A stretch of 64,000 nt of DNA, taken from NCBI GenBank assembly GCA_026129545.1, contig JAHCHX010000002.1, positions 434,001 to 498,000 of the forward strand, written 5' to 3'. The DNA comes from Saprospiraceae bacterium (GTDB taxonomy: Bacteria; Bacteroidota; Bacteroidia; Chitinophagales; Saprospiraceae). The translations under genes were made by a program, and so were the position numbers. Within the stretch, counting starts at the first letter, position 1; each line of letters starts with the position of its first letter. Under the pieces are notes generated by a model. It saw only the letters and a list, made by a program, of their open reading frames with translations. It had not been told where the DNA came from and searched no databases. Of the stretch, positions 50,928 to 60,353 are shown in pieces.

Positions 50928-51929
50928 TCACTGCTTGGCCGCCGCTTCCGCCTCTCGCTTCTCTCGCCGCTGGTCTCTGAGTACCGCGATGCCCGCATTC
51001 AGCTCGAACCCAAGCAGCAGAATCATACAGTTCAACTGAATCCACAGCATGAGCACGATGAGCGTGCCGATGGAGCCGTAGAGCGCGTTGTAGTTGCCGA
51101 AGTTGTTGACGTAGAAAGAAAAGCCCCACGAGGTCAGGATGGAAAGCACGGTGGCGAGCATCGCCCCCGAATTGAAAAAGGGGATTTTTCGGCGCGTGGA
51201 AGAGCCATAGCGATATATCGTGGAGAACAGGGAATAAAACAGCAACAGCACCACCACCCAACGCAGGCCGAAGAAGGCCGCCTGCGAAAGCACATCCACT
51301 TGGACATAAGTGAAAACAAGGTTGAGAATGACGTTGCCCAATATCACGAAAACAACCGACGCTATCAGCACCAACCCCACGAGAAAGGTCAATTGAATAG
51401 CGATGAGGCGTTTTTGAAAATCCGTCCGACGCTTAAAAGTGCTTTTGTAATTCTTCTCCAAGCCCCGCATCATGGAGAGCATCCCGTTGGACGCAAACCA
51501 TATCGCCAGAAAAAAACCGAACGACAACAGCCCGCTGCGCGGCTTGCTTGCAATGTCCTCGATGGTGTTGAACAACATCTGGCCTGCCTCGCCCGGCATC
51601 ACTTCCGAGATGCTGTTGCGCAGCACATCCTGAAATTTTTCTGGCACCCCATCCACCGACACTTTCATCTCGTAGAGCGGGGTGTAGGGCAACAGTGTGA
51701 ACAACACGATGATGGCGGGGAAAAGCGCCAAGAAAAGGCTGAACGCCACCGAATTGGCGCGGGTGGTGATGGCATCGTCGCGGGTTTCCTTGACGATAAA
51801 AACAATGAGGCTGTAAAGCGGGATGCGTTGAAGGCCCGGCAACGAGTGCGTCTTGGACCACCCCACCAATCGAAGCCACAAAGGATGGTAGAGAAAATAA
51901 TGATATAGGCGGGTGAAAAAATCGCTCAT
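50928..51929 (-). CDS. YihY/BrkB family membrane protein
   Basis: A 333-residue inner-membrane protein of the YihY/virulence-factor BrkB family. Six helices are predicted; the defining parts are DAITTRANSVAFSLFLALFPAIIVLFTLLPY, SGLLSFGFFLAIWFASNGMLSMMRGLEKNY, WVVVLLLFYSLFSTIYRYGSS and IGTLIVLMLWIQLNCMILLLGFELNAGI, the last being a hallmark (W-x2-L-x7-G-x-E-x-N). Earlier called ribonuclease BN in error; the function is unknown, possibly transport. The gene is 31 bases after a thioesterase gene and 44 before the Rpn gene, all leftward. Confidence 0.93.
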   Translation of the reverse strand: MSDFFTRLYHYFLYHPLWLRLVGWSKTHSLPGLQRIPLYSLIVFIVKETRDDAITTRANSVAFSLFLALFPAIIVLFTLLPYTPLYEMKVSVDGVPEKFQDVLRNSISEVMPGEAGQMLFNTIEDIASKPRSGLLSFGFFLAIWFASNGMLSMMRGLEKNYKSTFKRRTDFQKRLIAIQLTFLVGLVLIASVVFVILGNVILNLVFTYVQVDVLSQAAFFGLRWVVVLLLFYSLFSTIYRYGSSTRRKIPFFNSGAMLATVLSILTSWGFSFYVNNFGNYNALYGSIGTLIVLMLWIQLNCMILLLGFELNAGIAVLRDQRREKREAEAAAKQ

Positions 51930-51960
51930 GGGTACACGGTTGACGATGCACGGTGCCCGG

Positions 51961-52380
51961 TCAACCGTTCACCGTGAAATACGGAATCAGTTTTTCCAGC
52001 AAATGCGCGGGCGCGGGCACCACCTTTTTGGTTTGGGCATTAAAAAAGCAAAGCCGCACGCGGCCAGCGTTCACCAGTTTTTTTCGCTCGTTGAAAATTT
52101 CAACGTGAAAGGTAATGTATTCGGCGGGCAATTCGCGCAAGGTGGTGCGCACCGTCAGCAAATCGTCGTAGTAAGCCGGGCGCACAAAGCGCATATCGAG
52201 GCTTACCACTGGCAGCCATATACCGTGTTTTTCCTCCAACTCTTTGTAGGTCAGCCCCAATGAGCGAATCGTCTCCACCCGGCCCACCTCGTAGTATTGA
52301 GCGTAGTGCCCGTAGTAGAGGTAGCCCATCTGGTCGGTTTCGCCATAGCGGACGCGGATTTCTACTTCGTGTGAATACAT
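51961..52380 (-). CDS. Acyl-CoA thioesterase (YbgC/4-hydroxybenzoyl-CoA thioesterase family)
   Basis: A 139-residue hotdog-fold enzyme that hydrolyses acyl-CoA esters. The active-site segment is RYGETDQMGYLYYGHYAQYYEVGRVETIRSLG, where the Asp in ETDQMGYLYYG is the catalytic residue of the family. VVSLDMRFVRPAYYDDLLTVRTTL is the second family motif. The substrate cannot be told. It is followed by YihY and preceded by a hairpin at the end of the arginine deiminase gene. Confidence 0.92.
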   Translation of the reverse strand: MYSHEVEIRVRYGETDQMGYLYYGHYAQYYEVGRVETIRSLGLTYKELEEKHGIWLPVVSLDMRFVRPAYYDDLLTVRTTLRELPAEYITFHVEIFNERKKLVNAGRVRLCFFNAQTKKVVPAPAHLLEKLIPYFTVNG

Positions 52381-52400
52381 TTTTCAATGATGACTGATTA

Positions 52401-52456
52401 ATGATGGACGATGAATAGCGCGCAGAGCGATCGAGGAGCTGTTCATCGCCCATCAT
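52401..52456. repeat. Hairpin between arginine deiminase and thioesterase genes
   Basis: ATGATGGACGATGAAT (52401-52416) pairs with 52441-52456 at 14 of 16 positions. Related GATGAAT / ATTCATC sequences occur in the actC-actB gap (25811-25895), which also can fold. Confidence 0.6.
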
Positions 52457-53724
52457 CAAATTTCCTCTCGCTCGATGGGGCAAGTCATGCAGTGGCTTCC
52501 TCCCCTTGCCCGTGAAAGTTCGTTTGAGGGAATCGTGATAATCGTATTTTCCACCTTGTCGGGGGTGATTTTGCCATTGTCAATGTCGCGCAGGAGTTTT
52601 TCGGCGCCGACGACTTTGTAGCCGAACTCCTTGAAGGCTTTTTCGGTCACGGGGTTGCGGTCGTAGGTGATGGCCACGCCGGGCTTGAGCGCCACGAGGT
52701 TGCAGCCGTCGGTCCATTGCTCGCGCTCTTGGTAGGGGCTTTCGCCGCGTCCGGCCCAGATAAACTCCATATTGGGGTTTACCTCGGCGAGCAGGAAGTC
52801 GCGCAGGCTGGGGTACTCGATGGTCTCGCCGTTGGAGCGGTGCACGTCCACATAAGAGCCGAGACCTTCTTTCACAATGGGGAAATAACCCACGATGTGG
52901 TTGTGATTGATTTGCGTGAACACCGTGTCAATGTGCATATAGGTGCGTTCGGCGGGAATGTTCACCTGCACCACGTTCTTGATGATGCCCCGGTCGAAGA
53001 GGTAGTTCTTTATCATCTGGAACGCATATTCGTTGGTGCGCTCAGAACAACCGATGAGCAGATAATCTTTGTTGAACACCATCACATCGCCGCCTTCCAC
53101 GCTGATGGTCTCCCCTTTTTTGTTGGGCGGGAACTTGTCCACGCGGTTGAGGTTGATTGTTTTGCCATCGGCTTTGAGGCGGCGAAACACGGGGTGGCTG
53201 CTGAAAATGAGCCGCGTGAGAAAATTTTCCCGAAAACGCGCCGACTTGTTGGCCTTCGTGATGATGACGTAGTCTTTCACCGTCACGGCGATGTCGCGGG
53301 TAAAAATCAGGTTGGGAATGGGGTCGAACAAAATTCGGTCTTCCGGCTCCAGATAGCCCGTGATGAGCGTGTCGGCCAATTGTTCGGGCGACAGCCCTGC
53401 GAGCCGCGGGATGAAGGAATAGGGCAGTTCCTCGAAATCGGTGATTTTGTTAATCACCTCGTATTTGCTCTCTTCGTCGCGGGTGCTTTCGGCTAGCAAG
53501 TCGCGCACTTCGAGCACATTTTCCTTTCCCAAGAATGCTTTGAGCACGCCTATAAATATGTCGTGCTCGTCCTGCATATTCGGCAGGTGCACGATGTCGT
53601 CGAACAGGAGCTCTCCGGCGCGTTTGGGGGTGATGCGTGCGATGCCCTCGTCGGGACGGTGAACGATTACTTTTTTGAGTTTTCCGATTTCAGAATCAAC
53701 GTAAATGCGGCTATTCGCGTCCAT
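52456..53724 (-). CDS. arcA: Arginine deiminase
   Basis: A 422-residue guanidino-modifying enzyme that converts arginine to citrulline and ammonia. The N-terminus VDSEIGKLKKVIVHRPDEGIARITP and LLFDDIVHLPNMQDEHD are typical arginine deiminase motifs. IPNLIFTRDIAVTVKD (FTRD), TVFTQINHNHIVGYFP (catalytic His) and the C-terminal ARGGSHCMTCPIEREEI (catalytic Cys in GGSHCMTCP) complete the active site. No arcB or arcC is adjacent, so a full deiminase operon is not present; the ornithine enzyme RocD lies 20 kb away. The ATG at 53724 (MDANSRIYVDSE) was chosen over an upstream in-frame start. Confidence 0.93.
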   Translation of the reverse strand: MDANSRIYVDSEIGKLKKVIVHRPDEGIARITPKRAGELLFDDIVHLPNMQDEHDIFIGVLKAFLGKENVLEVRDLLAESTRDEESKYEVINKITDFEELPYSFIPRLAGLSPEQLADTLITGYLEPEDRILFDPIPNLIFTRDIAVTVKDYVIITKANKSARFRENFLTRLIFSSHPVFRRLKADGKTINLNRVDKFPPNKKGETISVEGGDVMVFNKDYLLIGCSERTNEYAFQMIKNYLFDRGIIKNVVQVNIPAERTYMHIDTVFTQINHNHIVGYFPIVKEGLGSYVDVHRSNGETIEYPSLRDFLLAEVNPNMEFIWAGRGESPYQEREQWTDGCNLVALKPGVAITYDRNPVTEKAFKEFGYKVVGAEKLLRDIDNGKITPDKVENTIITIPSNELSRARGGSHCMTCPIEREEI

Positions 53725-53979
53725 AAAATGTATTTGGAAAGAAAAATGGTTGGGCAATGCCCGCAGCGACCCCGACAGCGCGAGATTGGGGCGGGTGAAA
53801 AAACGCGGGCGAAGGTAGGGTGAAAAATGCTTCGGTTACAAAATCCCAAAGGCTTAAACCAGAATGACGCGCATGAGCAATCTTGTCATTCTAATTAACT
53901 TCTAAGTCGTTTTTTAAAAAAAGATGAAGACGTTTGCCCCGAAAGTGATTTGTTAGAGACCACTCTTTGACAAATTTGA

Positions 53980-56301
53980 ATGAATCAGAATTGTTTAAAA
54001 CACATTGACTGCTCTATGCTAATGTTCCTAAGAAGGGCGTGTCCGGCCCATTTCTGCATATACCGCGTTTTGCTTTTTGCCCTTGCGCTCACACTTTTTT
54101 TCAGTGCCTGTGGAAACGAGCCTGCCAAAACCACCGCGCCCAACTCGCACCAGAAAATGATAGACCTGCTTGCCGAAGCTCGGCAAAAGTCATTGCACCC
54201 CGATAACCTTTATGCTTCAGATAGGCGCATCCAGTTTAGCGATTCGGTCATAGCGGCTGCCGGCAATGACATGGCTCAACGGCTCAATATGCAATTTGTC
54301 AAAGCCGCCACATTGCTGGAATATGGCGACGAGGCGCAATCAGTGGCGATTTACGAGGATTTACTGAAATACGTCCAAGAAGACACCACCGCGCTCAACA
54401 GAGTGTTGAAGGGTCTTGGAGTCGCCTATCTGCGTTTGGGCGAGCGCAACAATTGCGTGGACGGCCACAACGCCGAATCCTGCATCCTGCCGATAAAAGG
54501 TGGTGGCGTTCACCACGACAAAACGGGAGCACGAAAGGCCATACAAGTGTATGAAAAGCTGCTCACGCAAGCCCCCGATGACTATGACTCCCGCTGGCTG
54601 CTCAATATCGCTTACATGACTTTAGGGGAGTATCCCGCAAAAGTGCCTGCTCAATGGCTCATCCCCAATCTCGACAAATATACAGCCAGCCAACGTGTCA
54701 CACCTTTTCTCGATTTGGCACCCGACTTGAAACTCAACACCAACAATCGCTCTGGCGGTGTCATCGTGGATGATTTCGACAACGATGGTTTTTTGGACAT
54801 CGTTAGCTCTGCTTGGGGGCTTGACGACCCCATGCACTTTTTCCGCAACAATGGCGACGGCACTTTTTCCGACCTTTCGCAGCCGTCGGGTCTCAGCGCC
54901 ATCACCGGAGGGCTGAACATGACCTCAACGGATTACAACAATGACGGCTGGCTCGACATCTTTGTGCTTCGCGGCGGCTGGCAGGGCCAATTTGGTTTTG
55001 GCAACCAGCCCAATTCATTGCTGCGCAACAACGGGGATGGCACCTTTACCGACGTGACCGAGGCGGCTGGCATCTTATCATTCCATCCCACCCAGACCGC
55101 TACTTGGAACGACTTCAACAACGACGGCTGGCTCGACGTGTTTATCGGAAACGAAACCACATCGCCCGACGATTTGCACCCATGTGAGCTGTATCTCAAC
55201 AATCAGGATGGCACCTTCACCAACACGGCATTGCCCAATTTGGTGCACATCATTGCTTTTGTGAAAGGTGTCACCTCTGGGGACTACAACAACGATGGCT
55301 GGCCCGACATTTTCATCTCCACACAACACGGCCAGTTTTTGCTGCTCGAAAATCAAAGGGTGCTCAACTCGCCCCCTATGTTCAGCGTCGTCAATGAAAA
55401 AGCAGGGTTCCCAAAAGGAACCCGCACCTTTCCCACGGGCTTTTTCGATTTCGACAACGACGGCTGGCTCGATATTTTTGTCTGCAACTACGATTTCGAC
55501 CGCCCGCTATCCCACTATGCCGCATTGGAGGCATTGAAAAAAGCCAACGACGAAACAGGAAAAGTCAGGCTTTTCAAAAACAACCGCGACGGCACCTTCT
55601 CCGATGTGTCGCAAAAAGTCAATCTCAACCCGATAGTGTTCGCCATGGGGGCCAATTTTGGCGACATTGACAACGACGGTTTCCTTGACCTTTACTTCGG
55701 CACAGGCAACCCCAATTACCGCTCGCTGGTGCCCAACAAGTTGCTGAAAAACATAGGGAGCAAGCGGTTCGAGGATGTGACGGTCGCAGCCCGTGTCGGG
55801 AATTTGCAAAAAGGTCACGGTGTCGCGTTTGCCGACCTTGACAACGACGGCGACCAAGACATATTTACCGATATGGGCGGCGCATTTCGTGGCGATGCTT
55901 ACCCAAGTTCCCTTTATCTGAACATGGAAGAGAACGCCAACCATTGGATTTACCTGAAACTCGAAGGAACAAAATCCAACCGAGCCGCCATCGGGGCAAA
56001 GGTGACGGTAAAATTTACCGAAAACGGCAAAAAACGAATGGTTTACCGCGAGGTCAATTCAGGTGCCAGCTTCGGTTGCTCGCCCCTGCGCCGCGAGATT
56101 GGCATTGGCGCAGCAACGATGATTGACGAAATCACCATCCAATGGCCTGCCAGCGGCATCACCCAAACGGTGACCAATGTGCAACCCAACCAATTCCTCA
56201 AAATCAAAGAAGGCACGGAAGGATACGAGCAAGCGCAACTGAAAAAACTGGTATTCAGAAAAGCGGACGGCTCTATTCCCATGTGCGCCCCAACGGAGTA
56301 A
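53980..56301 (+). CDS. FG-GAP/VCBS repeat lipoprotein with ASPIC/UnbV domain
   Basis: A 773-residue exported protein. A signal sequence ends in LTLFFSACGNE, a lipobox, so it is lipid-anchored. Residues 50-230 are helical and contain tetratricopeptide-like stretches. Seven calcium-binding loops of the FG-GAP type follow, for example DFDNDGFLDIV, DYNNDGWLDIF, DFNNDGWLDVF, DYNNDGWPDIF and DLDNDGDQDIF, forming a beta-propeller. The C-terminus is an ASPIC/UnbV domain (NRAAIGAKVTVKFTENGKK and IDEITIQWPASGITQTV). Such proteins are numerous in Bacteroidota; adhesion or binding at the surface is the usual guess. The start may instead be the ATG at 54016. Confidence 0.9.
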   Translation: MNQNCLKHIDCSMLMFLRRACPAHFCIYRVLLFALALTLFFSACGNEPAKTTAPNSHQKMIDLLAEARQKSLHPDNLYASDRRIQFSDSVIAAAGNDMAQRLNMQFVKAATLLEYGDEAQSVAIYEDLLKYVQEDTTALNRVLKGLGVAYLRLGERNNCVDGHNAESCILPIKGGGVHHDKTGARKAIQVYEKLLTQAPDDYDSRWLLNIAYMTLGEYPAKVPAQWLIPNLDKYTASQRVTPFLDLAPDLKLNTNNRSGGVIVDDFDNDGFLDIVSSAWGLDDPMHFFRNNGDGTFSDLSQPSGLSAITGGLNMTSTDYNNDGWLDIFVLRGGWQGQFGFGNQPNSLLRNNGDGTFTDVTEAAGILSFHPTQTATWNDFNNDGWLDVFIGNETTSPDDLHPCELYLNNQDGTFTNTALPNLVHIIAFVKGVTSGDYNNDGWPDIFISTQHGQFLLLENQRVLNSPPMFSVVNEKAGFPKGTRTFPTGFFDFDNDGWLDIFVCNYDFDRPLSHYAALEALKKANDETGKVRLFKNNRDGTFSDVSQKVNLNPIVFAMGANFGDIDNDGFLDLYFGTGNPNYRSLVPNKLLKNIGSKRFEDVTVAARVGNLQKGHGVAFADLDNDGDQDIFTDMGGAFRGDAYPSSLYLNMEENANHWIYLKLEGTKSNRAAIGAKVTVKFTENGKKRMVYREVNSGASFGCSPLRREIGIGAATMIDEITIQWPASGITQTVTNVQPNQFLKIKEGTEGYEQAQLKKLVFRKADGSIPMCAPTE

Positions 56302-56790
56302 AGCATGAGGCAGGATAGTGCCCAAGCGAGAGTTCGGAGATTATTTTTTTAAAAATCAATTGTGTAGAGAGCGAACGCCCTAAACATGAGTCATCCTGAA
56401 TTTTGAAAAACAGATTTTGGCTCACTATTTTGCTAAAAATCAAGTCTTCTATACCTCGTGCCGCCAAGTTTTCAGCATGGTTGGAAGGATGAGATCACGT
56501 TTACTAAACTTCAAAAGTTTAGTAAACGTTACCCTAGACGATGCTGAAAACTTGGCGGCACGAGGTATAGAAGGCTGATTTCATTTCAATTTAAACAGTA
56601 TTCAACCCAAAATCAGGTCTCACAGCCCTCTGCCTTCCGCCTTCTACCCTCTACCCAAGTTTTTACCTTTTCTCGTTTTTTCGCGATTCCGAAATCCAAA
56701 AGCAACATACCACTCGTAGTTGGAAAACAGGCACCGCCCCCTGCCTGTGCTGAAACCATTTTTTCAAACAGTTCAAATCCAACTACCATC
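56302..56790. other. Interval with a compound palindrome
   Basis: The 489 bases contain the palindrome at 56446-56573. I see no protein gene or clear promoter. A short hairpin with 7-base arms (56727-56733 and 56742-56748) lies near the next gene. Confidence 0.6.
56446..56573. repeat. 128-bp compound palindrome, related to the dispersed repeat
   Basis: Perfect 33-base arms at 56446-56478 and 56541-56573 enclose a second perfect hairpin with 15-base arms (ACGTTTACTAAACTT at 56497-56511, complement at 56515-56529) and a 3-base loop. The outer arm contains GAAAACTTGGCGGC, shared with the 95-bp repeat at 34506-34600. Such a fold-back could be a mobile palindromic unit or a transcript stabiliser. 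Confidence 0.8.
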
Positions 56791-59178
56791 ATGTCAAAGT
56801 TGTTCACACCGCTTTCCAAACTCGTATTGGGAGCAACCCTCGTCGCTTTGCCTTTTTTGGGCAATCACCTGAACGCCCAAACCATCTACGCCCTTTCCGG
56901 CAACAACCTCGTCTCGTTCATGGCCAACGCGCCCGCCAACTTGCTCGATAGCAGGCTGATTAGCGGTGTCGCAATGGGACAAGAAATCGTGGGGCTGGAT
57001 TTTCGCCCCAACACAGGCGAGCTCTTTGCGCTTGGCTACAATGCCAGCAACGGGCAAGCGCGGCTCTACACCCTCAACCGCAACACCGCCGTCGCCACGC
57101 CCGTCGGGGCCGCCGCTTTCGTGCTCAACCCCAACATGGGCATGGTTGGCTTCGACTTCAATCCCACCGTGGACCGCATCCGCGTCACCGGAAGCGATGG
57201 CTCCAACTTCCGGCTCAACCCCGTCAACGGTACCTTGGCCGCCACCGATGGCGATTTGGCTTTTGCCGCCGCCGACCCCAACGCTGCCGCCATGCCCAAC
57301 GTCGGCGCAGTGGCTTACACCAATAGCTATGTCGGCGCCACCGCCACCACTCTTTACAACTACGACGCTTCGCTCAATGTGCTGACCACCCAAATACCGC
57401 CCAACGACGGCACTCTGAACACCATCGGCACATCGGGTATCATGGTGAACAGCACCAACGCGATGGTGGACATGGACATCACTTTCGACGCAGCAGCCAA
57501 CATGAACCGCGCCTTCCTCGTCGCCAATGTCGGCACCAGCTCGACCAGCAGTCTTTTCGGCGTCAACTTGATGACAGGCCAAACAACCTTCGTCGGCGAC
57601 CTTGGCATCCCGGTCAGCGACATAGCCGTGCTCATTGACCGCACCATTCCGGCCACCATCTCTGGCCAAATCGTGTGGGCACTTGCCGCCAACAATTTCC
57701 TGCTTTCTTTTGATTCGGGCATGCCGGGCATCGTTCGCAACATTGTGCCGCTTAGTGGCATCGCTGCGGGTCAGACGGTGGTGGGCATGGATTTTCGCCC
57801 CGCTACCAGCGAACTCTATGCGCTCGGCTACAATGCCATGACTGGCGAAGGCCGTCTTTACACCCTCAATCTCGCTTCCGGAGCAGCCACTCCGATTGGT
57901 CCCGCCTCGTTCATCCTGAAACCCAACATGGGGAAAGTTGGCTTTGATTTCAACCCCACCGTGGACCGCATCCGCGTGACGGGCAGCGACAACTCCAACT
58001 TCCGCCTGCACCCCGTCACGAGCGCGTTGGTGGCCACCGATGGCAACCTCGTTTTTGCCGCAGCCGATATCAACGCGGGCAAAGACCCCTCCATCGGCAC
58101 GGTGGCCTACACCAACAGCTTCAACGGCGCCACGACCACCACCCTGTATAACTTCGATGACTCGCTCAGCGTACTCACTACCCAGATACCGCCCAACGAC
58201 GGCGTGCTGAACACCGTCGGCACCACAGGCATCGCCATCAACCTCGCCGATGCCACCGCCGACATGGACATTTTCTACAACCCCTTCAACGGCTCCAACG
58301 TGGCGTATCTGGCAGCCAACCCCGGCACTTCCTCCAACGACAATCTGTATCGCCTCGACCTCGCCACAGGTGCCGCCACTTTGATTGGCCGCATCGGCAA
58401 TGGCATCGCCATCAGAGACATCGCAGTGGTCATTCAGCCCATTGAGACCGCCTGCGACGCAAAAACCATCAACTGCATGAAATACGAGGTGCTCACCGTC
58501 ACGAAAGATGGCTCCGGCAACAAAACCTACCGCATCCGCGTCACCAACAATTGCGCCGACAAACTTTTTTATACCGCTTTCCAACTGCCGAAAGGGGTGG
58601 TGGCGAAAGGCCCCACCAACAACTCAACCTACACCTCCCCGGCAGGTCGCAGCTATGAGGTGCGCAACCCCAATTTTTCACCTTTCTATTCCATCCGATT
58701 CAAGGAAACGGGCAACGACGGCATCGCCAATGGCCAAACGGACATCTTTGAATACACGCTCCCGTCGGTCGCCAACCCAAGTTACATTCAAGTCATTTCC
58801 CGCGTTGGCAATAGTGGCTACCACTCGGCTTACCTCAATGTGTTCAACTGTACGGTCGGCACATCCAGTCTCGACGACGATGGCTCCGCCGACGACCGCA
58901 GCGACGGCGCTGCTGCATTGCAGGGAGAAAAAGACGTGCGCATCTACCCCAACCCAACGAGTGGGACGGTTTTTGCCGACCTCACCGACTGGGCTGGCAG
59001 CCAATTGCAAATCCGCGCCATGAGCGCACAAGGGCAAGAGGTGATGAACTACACCGTGAACGGCCTCGATTTCGACCAAATCGTGTTCCCGGAAAGCCTC
59101 GCCGATGGCCTGTATTTCATCGAGTTTTCCTCGACGAATGGAGACAGGCTGGTGAAGCAAGTGGTGTTGCGGCGCTAA
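56791..59178 (+). CDS. Secreted protein with two DUF4394 domains and a type IX sorting tail
   Basis: A 795-residue exported protein. After the signal peptide (LVLGATLVALPFLGNHLNA) two DUF4394 domains follow in tandem, about 31-285 and 290-550. They share long identical stretches, such as VGFDFNPTVDRIRVTGSD and LTTQIPPNDG, so this is an internal duplication. A domain rich in beta strands follows (about 560-690). The C-terminus (about 715-795) is a type A sorting domain: VRIYPNPTSGTVFADLTDW, then SAQGQEVMNY and DGLYFIEFSSTNGDRLVKQVVLRR. It should therefore leave the cell by the type IX system. DUF4394 has no known function. Confidence 0.93.
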   Translation: MSKLFTPLSKLVLGATLVALPFLGNHLNAQTIYALSGNNLVSFMANAPANLLDSRLISGVAMGQEIVGLDFRPNTGELFALGYNASNGQARLYTLNRNTAVATPVGAAAFVLNPNMGMVGFDFNPTVDRIRVTGSDGSNFRLNPVNGTLAATDGDLAFAAADPNAAAMPNVGAVAYTNSYVGATATTLYNYDASLNVLTTQIPPNDGTLNTIGTSGIMVNSTNAMVDMDITFDAAANMNRAFLVANVGTSSTSSLFGVNLMTGQTTFVGDLGIPVSDIAVLIDRTIPATISGQIVWALAANNFLLSFDSGMPGIVRNIVPLSGIAAGQTVVGMDFRPATSELYALGYNAMTGEGRLYTLNLASGAATPIGPASFILKPNMGKVGFDFNPTVDRIRVTGSDNSNFRLHPVTSALVATDGNLVFAAADINAGKDPSIGTVAYTNSFNGATTTTLYNFDDSLSVLTTQIPPNDGVLNTVGTTGIAINLADATADMDIFYNPFNGSNVAYLAANPGTSSNDNLYRLDLATGAATLIGRIGNGIAIRDIAVVIQPIETACDAKTINCMKYEVLTVTKDGSGNKTYRIRVTNNCADKLFYTAFQLPKGVVAKGPTNNSTYTSPAGRSYEVRNPNFSPFYSIRFKETGNDGIANGQTDIFEYTLPSVANPSYIQVISRVGNSGYHSAYLNVFNCTVGTSSLDDDGSADDRSDGAAALQGEKDVRIYPNPTSGTVFADLTDWAGSQLQIRAMSAQGQEVMNYTVNGLDFDQIVFPESLADGLYFIEFSSTNGDRLVKQVVLRR

Positions 59179-59210
59179 AATCGTCTTTGAAACGCGCCTT
59201 TGAAATCAAC

Positions 59211-59276
59211 AAGCCATCTCGAGTTTTGGGAAAAACGCAAACGCGGTTTGGCCCCAATGTTCGGGATGGCTTTTTT
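59211..59276 (+). terminator. Likely intrinsic terminator of the DUF4394 gene
   Basis: AAGCCATC (59211-59218) pairs with GATGGCTT (59265-59272), followed by TTTT. The long loop could contain further pairing. Confidence 0.6.
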
Positions 59277-59360
59277 AAAAAATACCAACCCAAAAGCACA
59301 GCCACACGCCCCGACTGTGATTCTAAGCCTATTCTAATGTTTCCAAATTATATATGCTTA

Positions 59361-59368
59361 TACGTTTG
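59361..59368 (+). promoter_or_regulatory. Possible -7 promoter element
   Basis: TACGTTTG lies 34 bases before the start codon at 59402. A partial -33 match (GTTTC near 59340) is at about the right spacing. Confidence 0.45.
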
Positions 59369-59401
59369 CGGGAGTTTTTTTGAACAAAAACGCTATCGTA
59401 T

Positions 59402-60310
59402 ATGCGCAAACTTTACTTGCTCGCCGTGTTATTCGCGGCCACTTTCCAAATCGCATCGGCTCAAATGCCCACCGATGCCTTGATGATGAATCAACGGCAA
59501 TGGTGTACCCTGCTCCAATACTCCCACAGCAGCTGGGACGAATACTGGGAAGGCGCCAACAAACGCTCCAACCTGAACATCGGCACCTTCGTTGGCCAAA
59601 ACGTGATGCTGATGACCAACTACGGCATCACCGACAACCTCAACGTAATGGTGGGGCTGCCTTACGTCTGGACAAGCAGCGATAGCTACCTGTCCGGCCA
59701 AAGCGGATTGCAAGACCTCGCGCTGTTCGTGAAATATCAGCCGTTCAAGTCGGAATCCGAATTTGGCACCTTCAAGGTGCAAGCCACGGGCGGATTTTCC
59801 TTCCCTGTCAGCGACTATGTGCCTGATTTCCTTCCTTTCAGCATCGGCCTTCAGACCAAAAATGCCTCCTTGCGCGGCATCCTCAACTACACGACCGCAC
59901 TCGGCATTTACGCCACCGCGCAAGCGGGCCACACCTGGCGCAGCAACACCAAACTCGACCGCGATTCGTATCTTTTTCACAGCAACCAATACGAGACCGA
60001 CGAGGTGCCGGTACCCAACATGATAGATGCCACCGGCAGATTGGGCTTCATCAATCCAAGGTTTCAGGCGGAAGTCTGGCTCGATTACCTCACCGGCACC
60101 AGCGGCGACGACATTCGCTACAACGAGATGCCTCAGCCTACCAACAAAATGCAAGCAACCACTGCCGGCATCTACGCCAAATACTTCATCTGGCAAGGTT
60201 TGGCAGTGCAAGCCTCCGCTGGCAAAGTCCTGAACGGACGCAACATGGGGCAAAGCACCGTGCTCTCTGGCGGCATCACCTATTTTTTCACCATGGGTGG
60301 CCAACGCTAA
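59402..60310 (+). CDS. Outer-membrane beta-barrel (transporter-like) protein
   Basis: A 302-residue exported protein. Signal peptide MRKLYLLAVLFAATFQIASA, cleavage before QMPT. The rest is amphipathic beta structure with repeated aromatic girdles (WCTLLQYSHSSWDEYWEG, LMTNYGITDNLNVMVGLPYVW, LALFVKYQPFKSES, GIYAKYFIWQGLAVQASAGKVL), ending GGITYFFTMGGQR. The strand pattern resembles MetA-pathway/phenol-degradation type transporters found in many Bacteroidota. The substrate is unknown. It lies 43 bases before a PAP2-type lipoprotein gene and probably forms an operon with it. Confidence 0.8.
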   Translation: MRKLYLLAVLFAATFQIASAQMPTDALMMNQRQWCTLLQYSHSSWDEYWEGANKRSNLNIGTFVGQNVMLMTNYGITDNLNVMVGLPYVWTSSDSYLSGQSGLQDLALFVKYQPFKSESEFGTFKVQATGGFSFPVSDYVPDFLPFSIGLQTKNASLRGILNYTTALGIYATAQAGHTWRSNTKLDRDSYLFHSNQYETDEVPVPNMIDATGRLGFINPRFQAEVWLDYLTGTSGDDIRYNEMPQPTNKMQATTAGIYAKYFIWQGLAVQASAGKVLNGRNMGQSTVLSGGITYFFTMGGQR

Positions 60311-60353
60311 ACGCAGACTCACACACCGCACTTTGTCAAAAAATTGATTTTCC

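Noticed and set aside
50884..51261. N-terminal extension of the Rpn gene
   Set aside because: The extra 126 codons are within the yihY gene in another frame; the ATG at 50883 begins with the normal family start.
56794..58584. 596-codon open frame on the minus strand
   Set aside because: It is the antisense of the DUF4394 gene; its translation is low-complexity (G, V, H, A) and the plus strand has a signal peptide, domains and a sorting tail.
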